Origin: Streptomyces sp. NRRL B-3428 | GTDB taxonomy: Bacteria; Actinomycetota; Actinomycetes; Streptomycetales; Streptomycetaceae | Length of the DNA: 64,000 nucleotides | Assembly (NCBI GenBank): GCA_000721375.1 | Contig: JOGW01000011.1 | Coordinates: 62,001 to 126,000 of the forward strand | Direction of reading: 5' to 3' | In this document: one piece after another, positions 6,953-17,682 of the stretch | How positions within the stretch are numbered: position 1 is the stretch's first letter | Layout of the letters: each line of letters starts with the position of its first letter | The notes under the pieces: generated by a model | Told to the model about the DNA's origin: nothing | Database searches by the model: none | Seen by the model: only the letters and a program-made list of their open reading frames with translations | Translations under genes and position numbers: made by a program

Positions 6953-8880
6953 TGGCCGGGCCGGCAGGGCGCATGATGGCCGGTGGCGGTCCCGATCAGC
7001 GCTCCATGGACTTCAAGAACTCGGGCAAGCGGCTGATCGCCCAGTTCAAGCCCGAGCGCTTCACGATGTACGCGATGATCGTCGCGGTCATGCTCAGCGT
7101 GGGCCTCTCCGTGGTGGGTCCGAAGATCCTCGGGCACGCCACGGACCTGATCTTCGCGGGCATCGTGGGACGCGATATGCCCGAGGGAGCCACCAAGGCC
7201 GAGGTGCTCGCGAAGATGCGGGCGGGCGGGGACAAGGACCAGGCGGACATGCTGTCCGGGATGGACTTCACCCCGGGCAAGGGCATCGACTTCGGTGCGG
7301 TGGGCGAGACGCTGCTCTTCGCGCTGATCGTGTTCCTGATCGCCGGCGCGCTGATGGCGGTGGCCACACGTCTGGTGAACCGGGCCGTGAACATGACGGT
7401 CTACCGGATGCGCGAAGACCTCCAGGCGAAGCTGTCGCGCCTGCCGCTGTCGTACTTCGACAAGCGGCAGCGCGGTGAGGTGCTCAGCCGCGCCACCAAC
7501 GACATCGACAACATCGGGCAGACGCTCCAGCAGTCCATGGGCCAGCTGGTGAACTCGCTGCTCACCATCGTCGGTGTGCTCGTGATGATGTTCTGGATCT
7601 CGCCGCTGCTCGCCCTGGTGGCGCTGATCACCGTGCCGCTCTCCTTCGTCGTGGCGAAGTCGATCGGCAAGCGCTCGCAGCCGCACTTCGTGCAGCAGTG
7701 GAAGTCGACCGGCAAGGTCAACGCGCATGTGGAGGAGATGTACACCGGCCACAACCTGGTGAAGGTGTTCGGGCGCCAGGAGGAGTCGGCCGAGCAGTTC
7801 GCCGAGCAGAACGACGCGCTGTACGAGGCGTCGTTCAAGGCCTCGTTCAACAGCGGTGCGATGCAGCCGCTGATGTTCTTCATCTCCAACCTCAACTACG
7901 TGCTCGTGGCGGTGGTGGGCGGTCTGCGGGTCGCTTCCGGATCGCTGTCGATCGGTGACGTACAGGCGTTCATCCAGTACTCGCGTCAGTTCTCGATGCC
8001 GCTCACGCAGGTCGCGTCGATGGCGAACCTGGTGCAGTCCGGTGTCGCCTCGGCCGAGCGGATCTTCGAACTCCTCGACGCGGAGGAGCAGTCGGCGGAT
8101 CCTCGGCCGGCCGAGCGTCCCGACGTGCTGCGCGGCGAGGTCTCCTTCGAGGACGTGTCCTTCCGCTACGAAAAGGACAAGCCGCTCATCGAGGACCTGT
8201 CCCTCACCGTGGAGCCGGGGCACACGGTCGCGATCGTCGGTCCGACGGGCGCGGGCAAGACCACGCTGGTGAATCTGCTGCTGCGGTTCTACGACGTCAC
8301 CGGCGGGCGGATCACGCTCGACGGGGTCGACATCGCGAAGATGACCCGCGACGAACTGCGCACCGGCATCGGCATGGTGCTCCAGGACACCTGGCTGTTC
8401 GGCGGCACCATCGCGGAGAACATCGCGTACGGCGCCCCCAAGGACGTCTCGCGCGATGCCATCGAGGACGCGGCCCGTGCGGCGCACGCGGACCGGTTCA
8501 TCCGGACGCTGCCGGAGGGCTACGACACGGTGATCGACGACGAGGGCACGGGGGTGAGTGCCGGTGAGAAGCAGTTGATCACCATCGCGCGGGCCTTCCT
8601 GTCCGACCCGGTGATCCTCGTGCTCGACGAGGCCACCAGCTCCGTCGACACCCGTACCGAGGTGCTGATCCAGAAGGCGATGGCCCGCCTCGCGCACGGC
8701 CGTACGTCCTTCGTGATCGCGCACCGGCTCTCCACGATCCGGGACGCGGACACGATCCTGGTGATGGAGAACGGCTCGATCGTCGAACAGGGCACGCATG
8801 ACGCGCTGTTGGCGGCCGACGGCGCGTACGCACGCCTCTACAAGGCGCAGTTCGCCGAGGCAGTGGTCGAGGTCGAATAG
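6952..8880 (+). CDS. ABC exporter half-transporter, catalytic partner
   Basis: 642 residues, starting inside the stop codon of the previous gene. The membrane domain carries an extra extracellular insertion of about 45 residues (around 75-120, ATKAEVLAKMRAGGD region). The nucleotide-binding domain has Walker A GPTGAGKTT near 428, an intact Walker B LVLDEATSSVD and switch histidine IAHRLST. Its own signature motif is weakened to VSAGE near 534. That is complementary to the upstream half: the consensus ATP site forms from this protein's Walker motifs and the partner's VSGGQ. The two are expected to be translated together and to work only as a pair. Confidence 0.9.
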   Translation: MAGPAGRMMAGGGPDQRSMDFKNSGKRLIAQFKPERFTMYAMIVAVMLSVGLSVVGPKILGHATDLIFAGIVGRDMPEGATKAEVLAKMRAGGDKDQADMLSGMDFTPGKGIDFGAVGETLLFALIVFLIAGALMAVATRLVNRAVNMTVYRMREDLQAKLSRLPLSYFDKRQRGEVLSRATNDIDNIGQTLQQSMGQLVNSLLTIVGVLVMMFWISPLLALVALITVPLSFVVAKSIGKRSQPHFVQQWKSTGKVNAHVEEMYTGHNLVKVFGRQEESAEQFAEQNDALYEASFKASFNSGAMQPLMFFISNLNYVLVAVVGGLRVASGSLSIGDVQAFIQYSRQFSMPLTQVASMANLVQSGVASAERIFELLDAEEQSADPRPAERPDVLRGEVSFEDVSFRYEKDKPLIEDLSLTVEPGHTVAIVGPTGAGKTTLVNLLLRFYDVTGGRITLDGVDIAKMTRDELRTGIGMVLQDTWLFGGTIAENIAYGAPKDVSRDAIEDAARAAHADRFIRTLPEGYDTVIDDEGTGVSAGEKQLITIARAFLSDPVILVLDEATSSVDTRTEVLIQKAMARLAHGRTSFVIAHRLSTIRDADTILVMENGSIVEQGTHDALLAADGAYARLYKAQFAEAVVEVE

Positions 8881-8956
8881 CCCCGACGAACAGGCCGTAC
8901 GAATAGCCCGTACGCGTCTCTGGACCGCGCTGCCGCGGTGCCCCACCCTTGGCCCC

Positions 8957-9452
8957 ATGCGCAAAGGTGTGGCCGCCCTCGGCAGCGCGGTCTTCTTCGT
9001 AGTGGCGCCCGGGACCGTGGCCGGGCTCGTGCCGTGGATGCTCACCGGCTGGACTCCGGGCCGGCCCTGGCTGCTGCCCGTCCCGCTCCTCGGCTGGGCG
9101 CTTCTGGTCGTCTCGGCGGCGATGCTGCTGCATGCCTTCGGGCGCTTCGTGGCGCAGGGGCTCGGCACGCCCGCACCGGTCGCGCCCACCGAGCACCTGG
9201 TGGTGACCGGCGCCTACCGCCACGTACGCAATCCGATGTACGTGGCCGTGGTCGCCCTGATCCTCGCGCAGGGTCTCGCGCTCTCGCGGCCGGTACTGCT
9301 CGGGTACGGGCTTGTGGCCTGGGCGGTGATGGCCGCGTTCGTGCGCGTCTATGAAGAGCCCGTCCTGCACAGGCAGTTCGGTGCGGAGTACGAGAACTAC
9401 CGGCGGGCCGTGCGCGGTTGGCTGCCGCGGCTTGAGCCCTACCGGGCGCCGG

Positions 9453-9472
<20 letters not shown>
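8957..9472 (+). CDS. isoprenylcysteine methyltransferase-family membrane protein
   Basis: 171 residues with about four hydrophobic segments. The C-terminal half has [18 protein letters not shown] and the downstream [21 protein letters not shown], the SAM-binding signature of the ICMT/PEMT superfamily of small integral membrane methyltransferases. The substrate in bacteria is generally unknown. No clear ribosome-binding site; the ATG may lie close to the transcript start. Its last 20 bp overlap the end of hrdA on the other strand. Confidence 0.75.
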
Positions 9473-10703
<1,231 letters not shown>

Positions 10704-10865
10704 ATCTCCGCCACGAGGGGCGTGCGGTGACTTTTTGAGTCCGGTCCGTGACCACGCGGTTACCCGCAGAACAAACTCGTATGCCGGTTCGGCCGGGCCC
10801 GGTCAGGTTCGAACGCCGTACGGACGCGGAGTGACGTGGTGGCGCCGGCGGACCTGGCGGCGCCG

Positions 10866-12767
10866 TCAGAGCGCCGCGGCCCCGCGGTCCTGCAGAGCCC
10901 TGTTGTACCGCTGGAGGACCATCAACTCCTCCTGGACCGCGGCGAGTTGGGCTGGATCCGCGTGCTGCCCGAGGCGGGCGAGGGAGCCCTGGACGTCGCG
11001 GATGCGGCGGTCGACCGCGCGGCGGCGGACCCACACCAGCTGCTCTCCCGCGTACGACTCGTCGACGGTGCGGCGCAGGATCGCCTCGACCGCGAGCTCG
11101 GTGACCATGGCGCGGACCGCGTCGTCGGGGGCCGCCTCACGGACCCGTACGAGATAGGCCTGGGAATCCTGCGTGCCGTACTCGGCGCCGCCCGCCTCCA
11201 GGATCGCCTGGCGTACGGCGGCGTACGGCGGGGCCGTGAACTCGTCGACTCCGTAGGCGTCGAAGGCCGGGGAGACCAACTCGGGGCGCTGCAGGGCGAG
11301 TTTGAGGAGCTCGCGTTCGGTCGCGTAGACCGGGTTGCGCATGTTCAGGGGCGCGCCGCCCGCCGCGGGGCGGGGCCCGCTCTCGTCGTAGGAGGGCTGG
11401 GGGCGCCGGTCGTTCTGGGGGCGGCCGCCCTTGTCGCGGGCCCAGCGCGCGAGTTGCGCGACGCGCTTGACCACGAACTGGGTGTCGAGGATGCCGAGCA
11501 TGCCCGCGAGCTGCACGGCCACCTCGTGCTGGGCGCCGGTGTTCTTGATCCGGGCGACGACGGGCGCGGCCTCGTCGAGCGCGGCGGCGCGGCCCGCGGG
11601 GGTCTCCAGGTCGTAGCGGCCGACGATCTGGCGCAGGGCGAACTCGAAGAGCGGGGTGCGGGGCTGGACCAGGTCCGCCACCGCGTCGTCGCCCTTGGCA
11701 AGCCGCAGGTCGCAAGGGTCCATGCCGTCGGGGGCGATGGCGATGAAGGTCTCCGCGGCGAACTTCTGGTCGTCCTCGAAGGCGCGCAGGGCGGCCTTCT
11801 GGCCGGCCGCGTCACCGTCGAAGGTGAAGATCACGCGGGCCGATCCGTTGTCCATCAGGAGCCGGCGCAGGATCTTGATGTGGTCGCTGCCGAAGGCCGT
11901 ACCGCAGGTGGCGATGGCGGTCGTCACGCCCGCGAGATGGCAGGCCATGACATCCGTGTAGCCCTCGACCACGACGGCGCGCGAAGCCTTCGCGATGTCC
12001 TTCTTCGCGAGGTCGATCCCGTACAGGACCTGGGACTTCTTGTAGATCGCGGTCTCGGGTGTGTTGAGGTACTTCGGACCGTTGTCGTCCTCGCGCAGTC
12101 GGCGCGCGCCGAAGCCGACGACCTCGCCGCCGATGTCGCGGATCGGCCACATCAGACGGCCGCGGAAGCGGTCGATGGGGCCGCGGCGGCCCTCCTGGGA
12201 GATGCCGGAGGTGATGAGCTCCTTGTCGGAGAAGCCCTTGCCGCGCAGATAGCGGGTGAGGTGGTCCCAGCCCGCCGGGCTGTAACCCACCGAGAAGTGC
12301 TCGGCGGCGGCCTGGTCGAACCCGCGCTCGGCGAGGAAGGCCCGGCCGATCTCGGCCTCGGGGCTGGTGGCGAGCTGCTCCTGGTAGAACTGCGCGGCGA
12401 TCTTGTGCGCCTCGACAAGGCGGATCCGCTCACCGCGCTGATGGGAGGGGTTGTAGCCGCCCTCCTCGTAGCGCAGCGTGATGCCCGCCTGGCCGGCGAG
12501 CCGCTCGACCGCCTCCGAGAAGGTGAGGTGGTCGATCTTCATCACGAACGTGATGGTGTCGCCGCCCTCCTGGCAGCCGAAGCAGTGGAAGAACCCCTTG
12601 CTCGGGCTGACCTGGAAGGACGGCGACTTCTCGTCATGGAAGGGGCAGAGACCCTTGAGGTTTCCGCCGCCCGCGCTGCGCAGCTGCAGGTACTCGGACA
12701 CCACGGCGTCGATCGGGACCGCGTCCCGTACCGCCTTCACGTCCTCGTCATTGATCCTGCCTGCCAC
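10866..12767 (-). CDS. dnaG: DNA primase DnaG
   Basis: 633 residues. It has the CHC2 zinc-binding domain (CPFHDEKSPSF and FFHCFGCQ, about residues 41-66), then the primase core with the TOPRIM signature VVVEGYTD and the metal-binding FDGDAAG and DPCD motifs, and a C-terminal helicase-binding domain. It makes the RNA primers for replication. GTG start. It is followed by hrdA, echoing the dnaG-sigma pairing seen in many bacteria. Confidence 0.97.
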   Translation of the reverse strand: MAGRINDEDVKAVRDAVPIDAVVSEYLQLRSAGGGNLKGLCPFHDEKSPSFQVSPSKGFFHCFGCQEGGDTITFVMKIDHLTFSEAVERLAGQAGITLRYEEGGYNPSHQRGERIRLVEAHKIAAQFYQEQLATSPEAEIGRAFLAERGFDQAAAEHFSVGYSPAGWDHLTRYLRGKGFSDKELITSGISQEGRRGPIDRFRGRLMWPIRDIGGEVVGFGARRLREDDNGPKYLNTPETAIYKKSQVLYGIDLAKKDIAKASRAVVVEGYTDVMACHLAGVTTAIATCGTAFGSDHIKILRRLLMDNGSARVIFTFDGDAAGQKAALRAFEDDQKFAAETFIAIAPDGMDPCDLRLAKGDDAVADLVQPRTPLFEFALRQIVGRYDLETPAGRAAALDEAAPVVARIKNTGAQHEVAVQLAGMLGILDTQFVVKRVAQLARWARDKGGRPQNDRRPQPSYDESGPRPAAGGAPLNMRNPVYATERELLKLALQRPELVSPAFDAYGVDEFTAPPYAAVRQAILEAGGAEYGTQDSQAYLVRVREAAPDDAVRAMVTELAVEAILRRTVDESYAGEQLVWVRRRAVDRRIRDVQGSLARLGQHADPAQLAAVQEELMVLQRYNRALQDRGAAAL

Positions 12768-12801
12768 GCGTGAAGTCTACGGTGCGGCAGTGACAGTCCG
12801 G

Positions 12802-14067
12802 TCAGCCCTCCAGGAGCGATTCCAGCGGGGTCGTCGGGTCGGCCAGGCGCTCCTGGTCCACGTGGATCCCGGTGCGGATGAGCTGCTGAATGGGATCGGT
12901 CACGTCCCATACGTTCACGTTCATCCCGGCCAGGACCTTGCCCTCCGACAGCCAGAAGGCGATGAACTCCCGCTTCATCGCGTCCCCGCGGATCAGGACC
13001 TGGTCGTACGAGCCCGGGGGCGCCCAGCCCGAGTACTCCAGGCCCATGTCGTACTGGTCGGAGAAGAAATAGGGGATGCGGTCGTACGTCACCGTGCGGC
13101 CGAGCATGGAGCGGGCGGCGGCGGGTCCGCCGTTGAGGGCGTTGGCCCAGTGCTCCACGCGCAGGCGCGTGTTCAGGAGCGGGTGCTGGGCGGCGGCCAC
13201 GTCGCCGGCCGCGTAGATGTCGGGGTCCGAGGTCCGCAGGGACGCGTCGACCGCGATACCGCCGCCGTGCGCCCGGTCCACCAGGGCGAGGCCCGCGGCC
13301 TCGGCGAGCGCGGTGCGCGGGGCGGCGCCGATCGCGGCGAGTACGGCGTGGGCGGGGTGCTCGTCGCCGTCGTCGGTGCGGGCCGCGAGGACCAGGCCGT
13401 CCTGGCCGACGATCTCCGTGAGCTTCGCGCCGAAGTGGAAACGCACCCCGTGCTCGCTGTGCAGCTGCGCGAAGACCCCGCCGAGCTCGGGTCCGAGGAC
13501 GCTGTGCAGCGGGGTCGGCTCCGATTCGACGACGGTGACCTCCGCACCGAACCCGCGGGCGGCGGCGGCCACTTCGAGGCCGATCCAGCCCGCGCCCGCG
13601 ATCACCAGATGCCCGTTGTCGCGGCCGAGCCGGCCGAGCACGCCCTTGAGGCGGTCGGCGTGGGCCAGGCGGCGCAAATGGTGGACGCCGTTGAGGTCGG
13701 TGCCGGGGATGTCCAGACGGCGGGGTTCGGCGCCGGTGGCGAGCAGGAGCTTGTCGTAGCCGACGACGGTGGCGTCCCCGAGGCGCACCTCGTGCTTCTC
13801 GCGGTCGATGGCCACGACCGGCTGGCCCAGGTGGAGCTCGACGTCGGCCTGGGCGTACCAGGCGGGCTCGTGCACGAAGACGCTGTCGCGTTCCTCCTTG
13901 CCGAGCAGATATCCCTTGGACAGGGGCGGTCGCTCGTAGGGCCGGTCGCGTTCGTCGCAGAGCAGTATCACGCGTCCGGTGAACCCTTCGGCGCGGAGGG
14001 TCTCGGCCGCCTTCGCTCCGGCGAGTCCGCCTCCGACGATGACGAACGTCTGATCCGCGTCGACCAC
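12802..14067 (-). CDS. FAD/NAD(P)H oxidoreductase, ferredoxin-reductase type
   Basis: 421 residues. FAD-binding GGGLAGAKAAETL at the N terminus, DERDRPYERPPLSKGYL typical of ferredoxin/rubredoxin reductases, LLLATGAEPRRL, NAD-binding GAGWIGLEVAAAARGFG near 160, and the second FAD contact YAAGDVA. The C-terminal 100 residues match the reductase domain of oxygenase ferredoxin reductases. It would pass electrons from NAD(P)H to a small iron-sulfur protein, but no ferredoxin or P450 gene is adjacent. GTG start with AGGAGG eight bases before it. It ends 34 bp before the start of dnaG on the same strand. Confidence 0.88.
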   Translation of the reverse strand: MVDADQTFVIVGGGLAGAKAAETLRAEGFTGRVILLCDERDRPYERPPLSKGYLLGKEERDSVFVHEPAWYAQADVELHLGQPVVAIDREKHEVRLGDATVVGYDKLLLATGAEPRRLDIPGTDLNGVHHLRRLAHADRLKGVLGRLGRDNGHLVIAGAGWIGLEVAAAARGFGAEVTVVESEPTPLHSVLGPELGGVFAQLHSEHGVRFHFGAKLTEIVGQDGLVLAARTDDGDEHPAHAVLAAIGAAPRTALAEAAGLALVDRAHGGGIAVDASLRTSDPDIYAAGDVAAAQHPLLNTRLRVEHWANALNGGPAAARSMLGRTVTYDRIPYFFSDQYDMGLEYSGWAPPGSYDQVLIRGDAMKREFIAFWLSEGKVLAGMNVNVWDVTDPIQQLIRTGIHVDQERLADPTTPLESLLEG

Positions 14068-14204
14068 TTGGTGCCTCCTAGCTTTGTACTGCGGGTGTTG
14101 CCCCTGCGTTCACTTCAAGGGAGCGTCCCGCACGGAGCGTTATCGGGGAAGGGGGCACGGACCGAACGCGGCAGTATTTCGTCACTCCGGGTCAGGTCAC
14201 CGGC

Positions 14205-14272
14205 CCAAGCACCCAAGTCGACGGTCCTCGCACCCAGGCCGCCGGCCCTCGCACCCAAGTCGGCGGTCCTCA
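14205..14272 (-). repeat. 21-bp tandem repeat running into a stop codon
   Basis: Three units at 14205-14225, 14226-14246 and 14247-14267, each containing CACCCA, then a partial fourth copy that includes the TGA of the permease gene at 14272-14270. Confidence 0.8.
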
Positions 14273-15025
14273 TGACCAGTGGTCGTAGGCGATCTTGGTG
14301 ATCAGGGCGAGCACGGTCAGGAGCAGTGCGGCCCGTACGAAACCGGCGCCCTTGCGCACCGCCGTATGCGCGCCCAGGTAGCCGCCCGTCACATTGGCGA
14401 GGGCCATGGCGGCGCCCAGCTCCCACAGCACGTGACCGAGCCAGCCGAACAGCACGAGCGCGCCCAGGTCCGTGCCGATGGAGACGGCCTTCGCGACGGC
14501 CGAGCCGCGCAGGAAGTCGGTGCCCAGGAGCGTGACGAAGAGGGCGACGAGGAGCACTCCCGTACCCGATCCGATCACCCCGCTGTAGAAGCCGATGAGC
14601 GCGCTGCCCGCGGTGCCCGCGCGGGTGGAGCCGAGCGGGCGGCGGGCCTCGGTGGGTGCGGCCGGCGCCCACACCGCCCAGACCGCCACCGCCGGCAGCA
14701 CCACCACGACCACCGGCAGGAAGTAGTCCTGCGGCAGCCGGGACGCGGCGAGCGCGCCGAGCAGCGAGGCCGGTACGCCGACCAGCGCGGCGGGCCAGGC
14801 GCGACGGCGGTCGAGGCCGACTCTGCGCGCGTAGGTGACGGCCGCGGACGCGGTGCCGGTGATGGCCACCAGCTTGTTGGTGCCGAGCACGGTGGCCACC
14901 GGAGCTCCGGGCAGCAGCACCATGAGGGCCGGTATCTGCACCAGTCCGCCGCCTCCGACCACCGCGTCGAGCCAGCCCGCGGCCAGCGCCACGGCCAACA
15001 AGGCACACCACTCCCCCACGCCCAC
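14270..15025 (-). CDS. TauE/SafE-family sulfite/anion permease
   Basis: 251 residues with about eight hydrophobic segments. AAGWLDAVVGGGGLVQIPAL near the start and VLGTNKLVAITGT are the duplicated signature of the TauE/SafE (DUF81) family, which moves sulfite, sulfoacetate or related anions. The start is GTG 15025, with GGGGGGA six bases upstream; longer in-frame starts would add an untypical hydrophilic leader. It is divergent from the regulator at 15260. A paralogue lies at 30464-31246. Confidence 0.85.
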   Translation of the reverse strand: MGVGEWCALLAVALAAGWLDAVVGGGGLVQIPALMVLLPGAPVATVLGTNKLVAITGTASAAVTYARRVGLDRRRAWPAALVGVPASLLGALAASRLPQDYFLPVVVVVLPAVAVWAVWAPAAPTEARRPLGSTRAGTAGSALIGFYSGVIGSGTGVLLVALFVTLLGTDFLRGSAVAKAVSIGTDLGALVLFGWLGHVLWELGAAMALANVTGGYLGAHTAVRKGAGFVRAALLLTVLALITKIAYDHWS

Positions 15026-15259
15026 GGCTGTCCCCCCGTGGATGACGGCACGCGATGCCTCCCCCGTGGGACATACGCGGCCGTCACCCTCCCCCACGGA
15101 ACCTCGGATGTCCGAGGGGTGGGCCGATTTGTGCCAGAACGCAAAGGGAGGAAACGGCTCCGGAACGTATCCGCGCGAATCCCGCCGATTCCGTACGATG
15201 CGCGGATTGGACCGGGCCGCCACGCCGCCCGCAACGACGCGCCATGTCTCGGGGGAACC

Positions 15260-16276
15260 ATGCTGCGGATCGAGTTCGGACACGAGGACCTCGGACGGTT
15301 ACGGGTGGCCCCCGACGCCGATCCGCTGTGGGAACTCGTCCTGAGCCTGCACCTCCTGCAGAACCGGCAGTCCGCCGTGGTCTTCGACCCGTGGCGGCGT
15401 GAGGTGCGCGCCGAGCTGGCCCGGACTGGTCTGATGAAGACCGCCGCGGCGCTGATCCAACTGTCGCCCTGGGCCGCGTACTTCCCGGACTTCCTCACCC
15501 CCACGCACGGCGACCGCTCCTTGGCGGAGGGCATCTCCACGGTCCTGAGCACACCGCGGCGGCGGCTGGCCGCGGAGCTGTCGGAGGTGTACGCCGAGGC
15601 GCCGGCGCCCAAGGCGGTACGGCTGCTCGCCGCGGGCGACGTGACGGCGCTCGAACGCCTGGGCCGGGCGCTGAGCTCGTACTACGCGGTGGCCGTCGAG
15701 CCCTATCTGCCGGCCGTCCGTGGCGCGGTCGCCGACGACCGGGCGGTACGGGCGGCCGCGGCCCTGCGCGGCGGCGGCGCCGAGCTCCTCTCCAGTTACG
15801 GTCCTTCGCTGCGGTCCGAGGGCTCCGCTCCCCCAAGCTCTCCGACCAGGGGGTACCCCCTGGTCGCCGACTACCCGATCGCGCGCGACATGCCGCTGCA
15901 CGGGCGGCCGTTGACGCTGATCCCCTCGTTCTTCTGTGTGGTGGCCCCCGTCGCCCTGGCCGACGACGCGCTCGATCCGGTGCTCGTCCATCCGCTGGGT
16001 CCCGCCCCCGGCTGGCTGGCCCGCACCAAGCTGCACGGTACGGCGCCGCCGGTGGCCCAGCTCATCGGGCCCACCCGGGCCCTGGTCCTCGACGCACTGG
16101 AACAGCCTTTTTCCACCGGCCAGTTGGCGGAGCTCCTGCGCCTGACCGCGTCCACGGCGAGCCGGCACGCCACGGTGCTGCGGGAGGCGGGGCTTGTCGT
16201 GTCGGTACGTCAGGGCAACAGCGTCCTGCACCGGCGTACGGCGTTGGGGGACGCGCTGATGGACGGGCAGTTGTGA
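15260..16276 (+). CDS. ArsR-type winged-helix transcriptional regulator
   Basis: 338 residues. A long N-terminal ligand-sensing-type domain (about 1-250, of the DUF5937 kind) precedes a winged helix at about 260-335: RALVLDALEQPFSTGQLAEL, then LTASTASRHATVLREAGLV and a wing QGNSVLHRRTALG. It is a paralogue of the protein encoded at 44358-45362. Compared with that one it carries about ten extra residues (SEGSAPPSSPTRGYPLVAD region) created by a palindromic insertion. The divergent permease is the likely target. Ribosome-binding site GGGGGAA. Confidence 0.8.
   Translation: MLRIEFGHEDLGRLRVAPDADPLWELVLSLHLLQNRQSAVVFDPWRREVRAELARTGLMKTAAALIQLSPWAAYFPDFLTPTHGDRSLAEGISTVLSTPRRRLAAELSEVYAEAPAPKAVRLLAAGDVTALERLGRALSSYYAVAVEPYLPAVRGAVADDRAVRAAAALRGGGAELLSSYGPSLRSEGSAPPSSPTRGYPLVADYPIARDMPLHGRPLTLIPSFFCVVAPVALADDALDPVLVHPLGPAPGWLARTKLHGTAPPVAQLIGPTRALVLDALEQPFSTGQLAELLRLTASTASRHATVLREAGLVVSVRQGNSVLHRRTALGDALMDGQL
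15844..15865. repeat. perfect 22-bp palindrome inside a coding region
   Basis: GACCAGGGGGT and its reverse complement meet at the centre GTAC. With the preceding CTCCCCCAAGCTCT it resembles the GC-rich palindromic repeats common between Streptomyces genes. Here it lies in frame inside the regulator gene. Confidence 0.75.
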
Positions 16277-16305
16277 CAGGCAGTTGTGACAGACAGTTGT
16301 GACAG
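16267..16305 (+). repeat. 13-bp tandem repeat across a stop codon
   Basis: Three copies of GCAGTTGTGACAG (third begins with A). The first copy contains the final Gln-Leu codons and the TGA of the regulator gene. Confidence 0.85.
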
Positions 16306-16317
16306 ACCGGGCCCCTG

Positions 16318-17628
16318 TCAGGCGCGCGGCGCCGTGAGGCGGGCGTGCAGGGAGCGGGCCGCGGCGTCGGTGAGGACGGAGATCTGGTCGACCACGACGC
16401 GGGCGCGCGCCTTGTCGTCGGCCGCCGTGTCGAACAGTGCGCGGAACTGCGGGTCGAGGCCCTCGGGCGCGCGGGCAGTGAGCGCGGCGGCCAGTTCGGC
16501 GATGACCACGCGCTGGTCCGCGCGGAGCCGCTCCTGTTCGTCGCGCTGCATCACATAGCGGTCGGCGACCGCCTTCAACACCGCGCACTCGTAACGGGTT
16601 TCCTTCGGTACGACGAGTTCGGCGGCGTAGCGCGTGAGGCGGCCCGGACCGTACATCGCGCGGGTGGCGCCCTCCGCCGACAGGCAGAAGCGGCCGATCA
16701 GCTGGCTGGTGGCGTCCTTGAGCCGGGCCTGCGAGACGGCGGATCCGTCGTAGCCGTGCGGCCACCACTCCTGGTCGAGGAGCCGGTCGAGGGCCTCCGA
16801 GAGCTCCGCCGGGTCGGTGCCTTCGGGGACGTAGCGCCCGATGGCCACCTCGAACACGGCCTGCCGCTCCGGCTCGGCGTGCAGCATGTTGGGGTCGAGA
16901 TGGCCGGCGTGCAGTCCGTCCTCGACGTCGTGCACGGAGTACGCCACGTCGTCGGACCAGTCCATGACCTGCGCCTCGAAGCAGGTGCGGTTGCCCGGCG
17001 CCTCTTTGCGGACCCAGTCGAAGACCGGCCGGTCGTCGTCGTACACGCCGAACTTCGGTGATGTGGGATCGGTGGGGTGGGAGCCGCGCAGCCACGGGTA
17101 CTTGGTGGCGGCGTCGAGGGCGGCGCGGGTGAGGTTGAGGCCCACGGACACGAGTTCATCCGTGCTCTGGGACCGTACGAAACGCTTGGGCTCGATACGG
17201 GTGAGGAGTCTCAGCGACTGGGCGTTGCCCTCGAAACCGCCGCAGTCCGCGGCGAATTCGTTGAGCGCCTGCTCACCGTTGTGACCGAAGGGCGGGTGGC
17301 CCATGTCGTGCGAGAGGCAGGCGGCCTCGACGAGATCCGGGTCGCAGCCGAGCGCGGCGCCGAGCTCGCGGCCCACCTGGGCGCATTCGAGGGAGTGGGT
17401 CAGCCGGGTGCGGGGGCTGGCGTCCCAGACCTGGCTCCTGGTGCCCGGCGTGACCACCTGGGTCTTGCCGGCGAGCCGGCGCAGAGCGGCCGAGTGCAGC
17501 ACGCGGGCGCGGTCGCGCTGGAAGGCGGTGCGGCCGGGGCGCTTGTCGGGCTCGGGGGCCCAGCGCTCCAGCGCGGAGTCCTCGTAGCCGGGGGGCGTGG
17601 TGCGGGATTCGTGCTGCGTGCCTTCCAT
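16318..17628 (-). CDS. dgt: deoxyguanosinetriphosphate triphosphohydrolase-like protein
   Basis: 436 residues. HD-domain phosphohydrolase: [15 protein letters not shown], then [18 protein letters not shown] (metal-binding H...HD), and the later metal aspartate in [17 protein letters not shown]. This is the Dgt family that hydrolyses dNTPs to nucleoside plus triphosphate and tunes dNTP pools; bacterial members without the E. coli insertions often have broader substrate use. Upstream of dnaG in many actinobacteria, here separated from it by three genes. Single-gene transcript convergent with the regulator. Confidence 0.92.
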   Translation of the reverse strand: MEGTQHESRTTPPGYEDSALERWAPEPDKRPGRTAFQRDRARVLHSAALRRLAGKTQVVTPGTRSQVWDASPRTRLTHSLECAQVGRELGAALGCDPDLVEAACLSHDMGHPPFGHNGEQALNEFAADCGGFEGNAQSLRLLTRIEPKRFVRSQSTDELVSVGLNLTRAALDAATKYPWLRGSHPTDPTSPKFGVYDDDRPVFDWVRKEAPGNRTCFEAQVMDWSDDVAYSVHDVEDGLHAGHLDPNMLHAEPERQAVFEVAIGRYVPEGTDPAELSEALDRLLDQEWWPHGYDGSAVSQARLKDATSQLIGRFCLSAEGATRAMYGPGRLTRYAAELVVPKETRYECAVLKAVADRYVMQRDEQERLRADQRVVIAELAAALTARAPEGLDPQFRALFDTAADDKARARVVVDQISVLTDAAARSLHARLTAPRA

Positions 17629-17682
17629 GTCCAGACAGTAGCCCGGGTGGGGCGTGGGGTGCGGTTTTCCGTTCGCGGGCCC

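Noticed and set aside
4874..9189. Two long minus-strand open frames opposite the ABC exporter genes
   Set aside because: Histidine- and arginine-rich composition, no motifs, exactly antisense to clearly coding frames.
10836..12773. 645-codon plus-strand frame opposite dnaG
   Set aside because: Shadow of dnaG; no recognisable domain.
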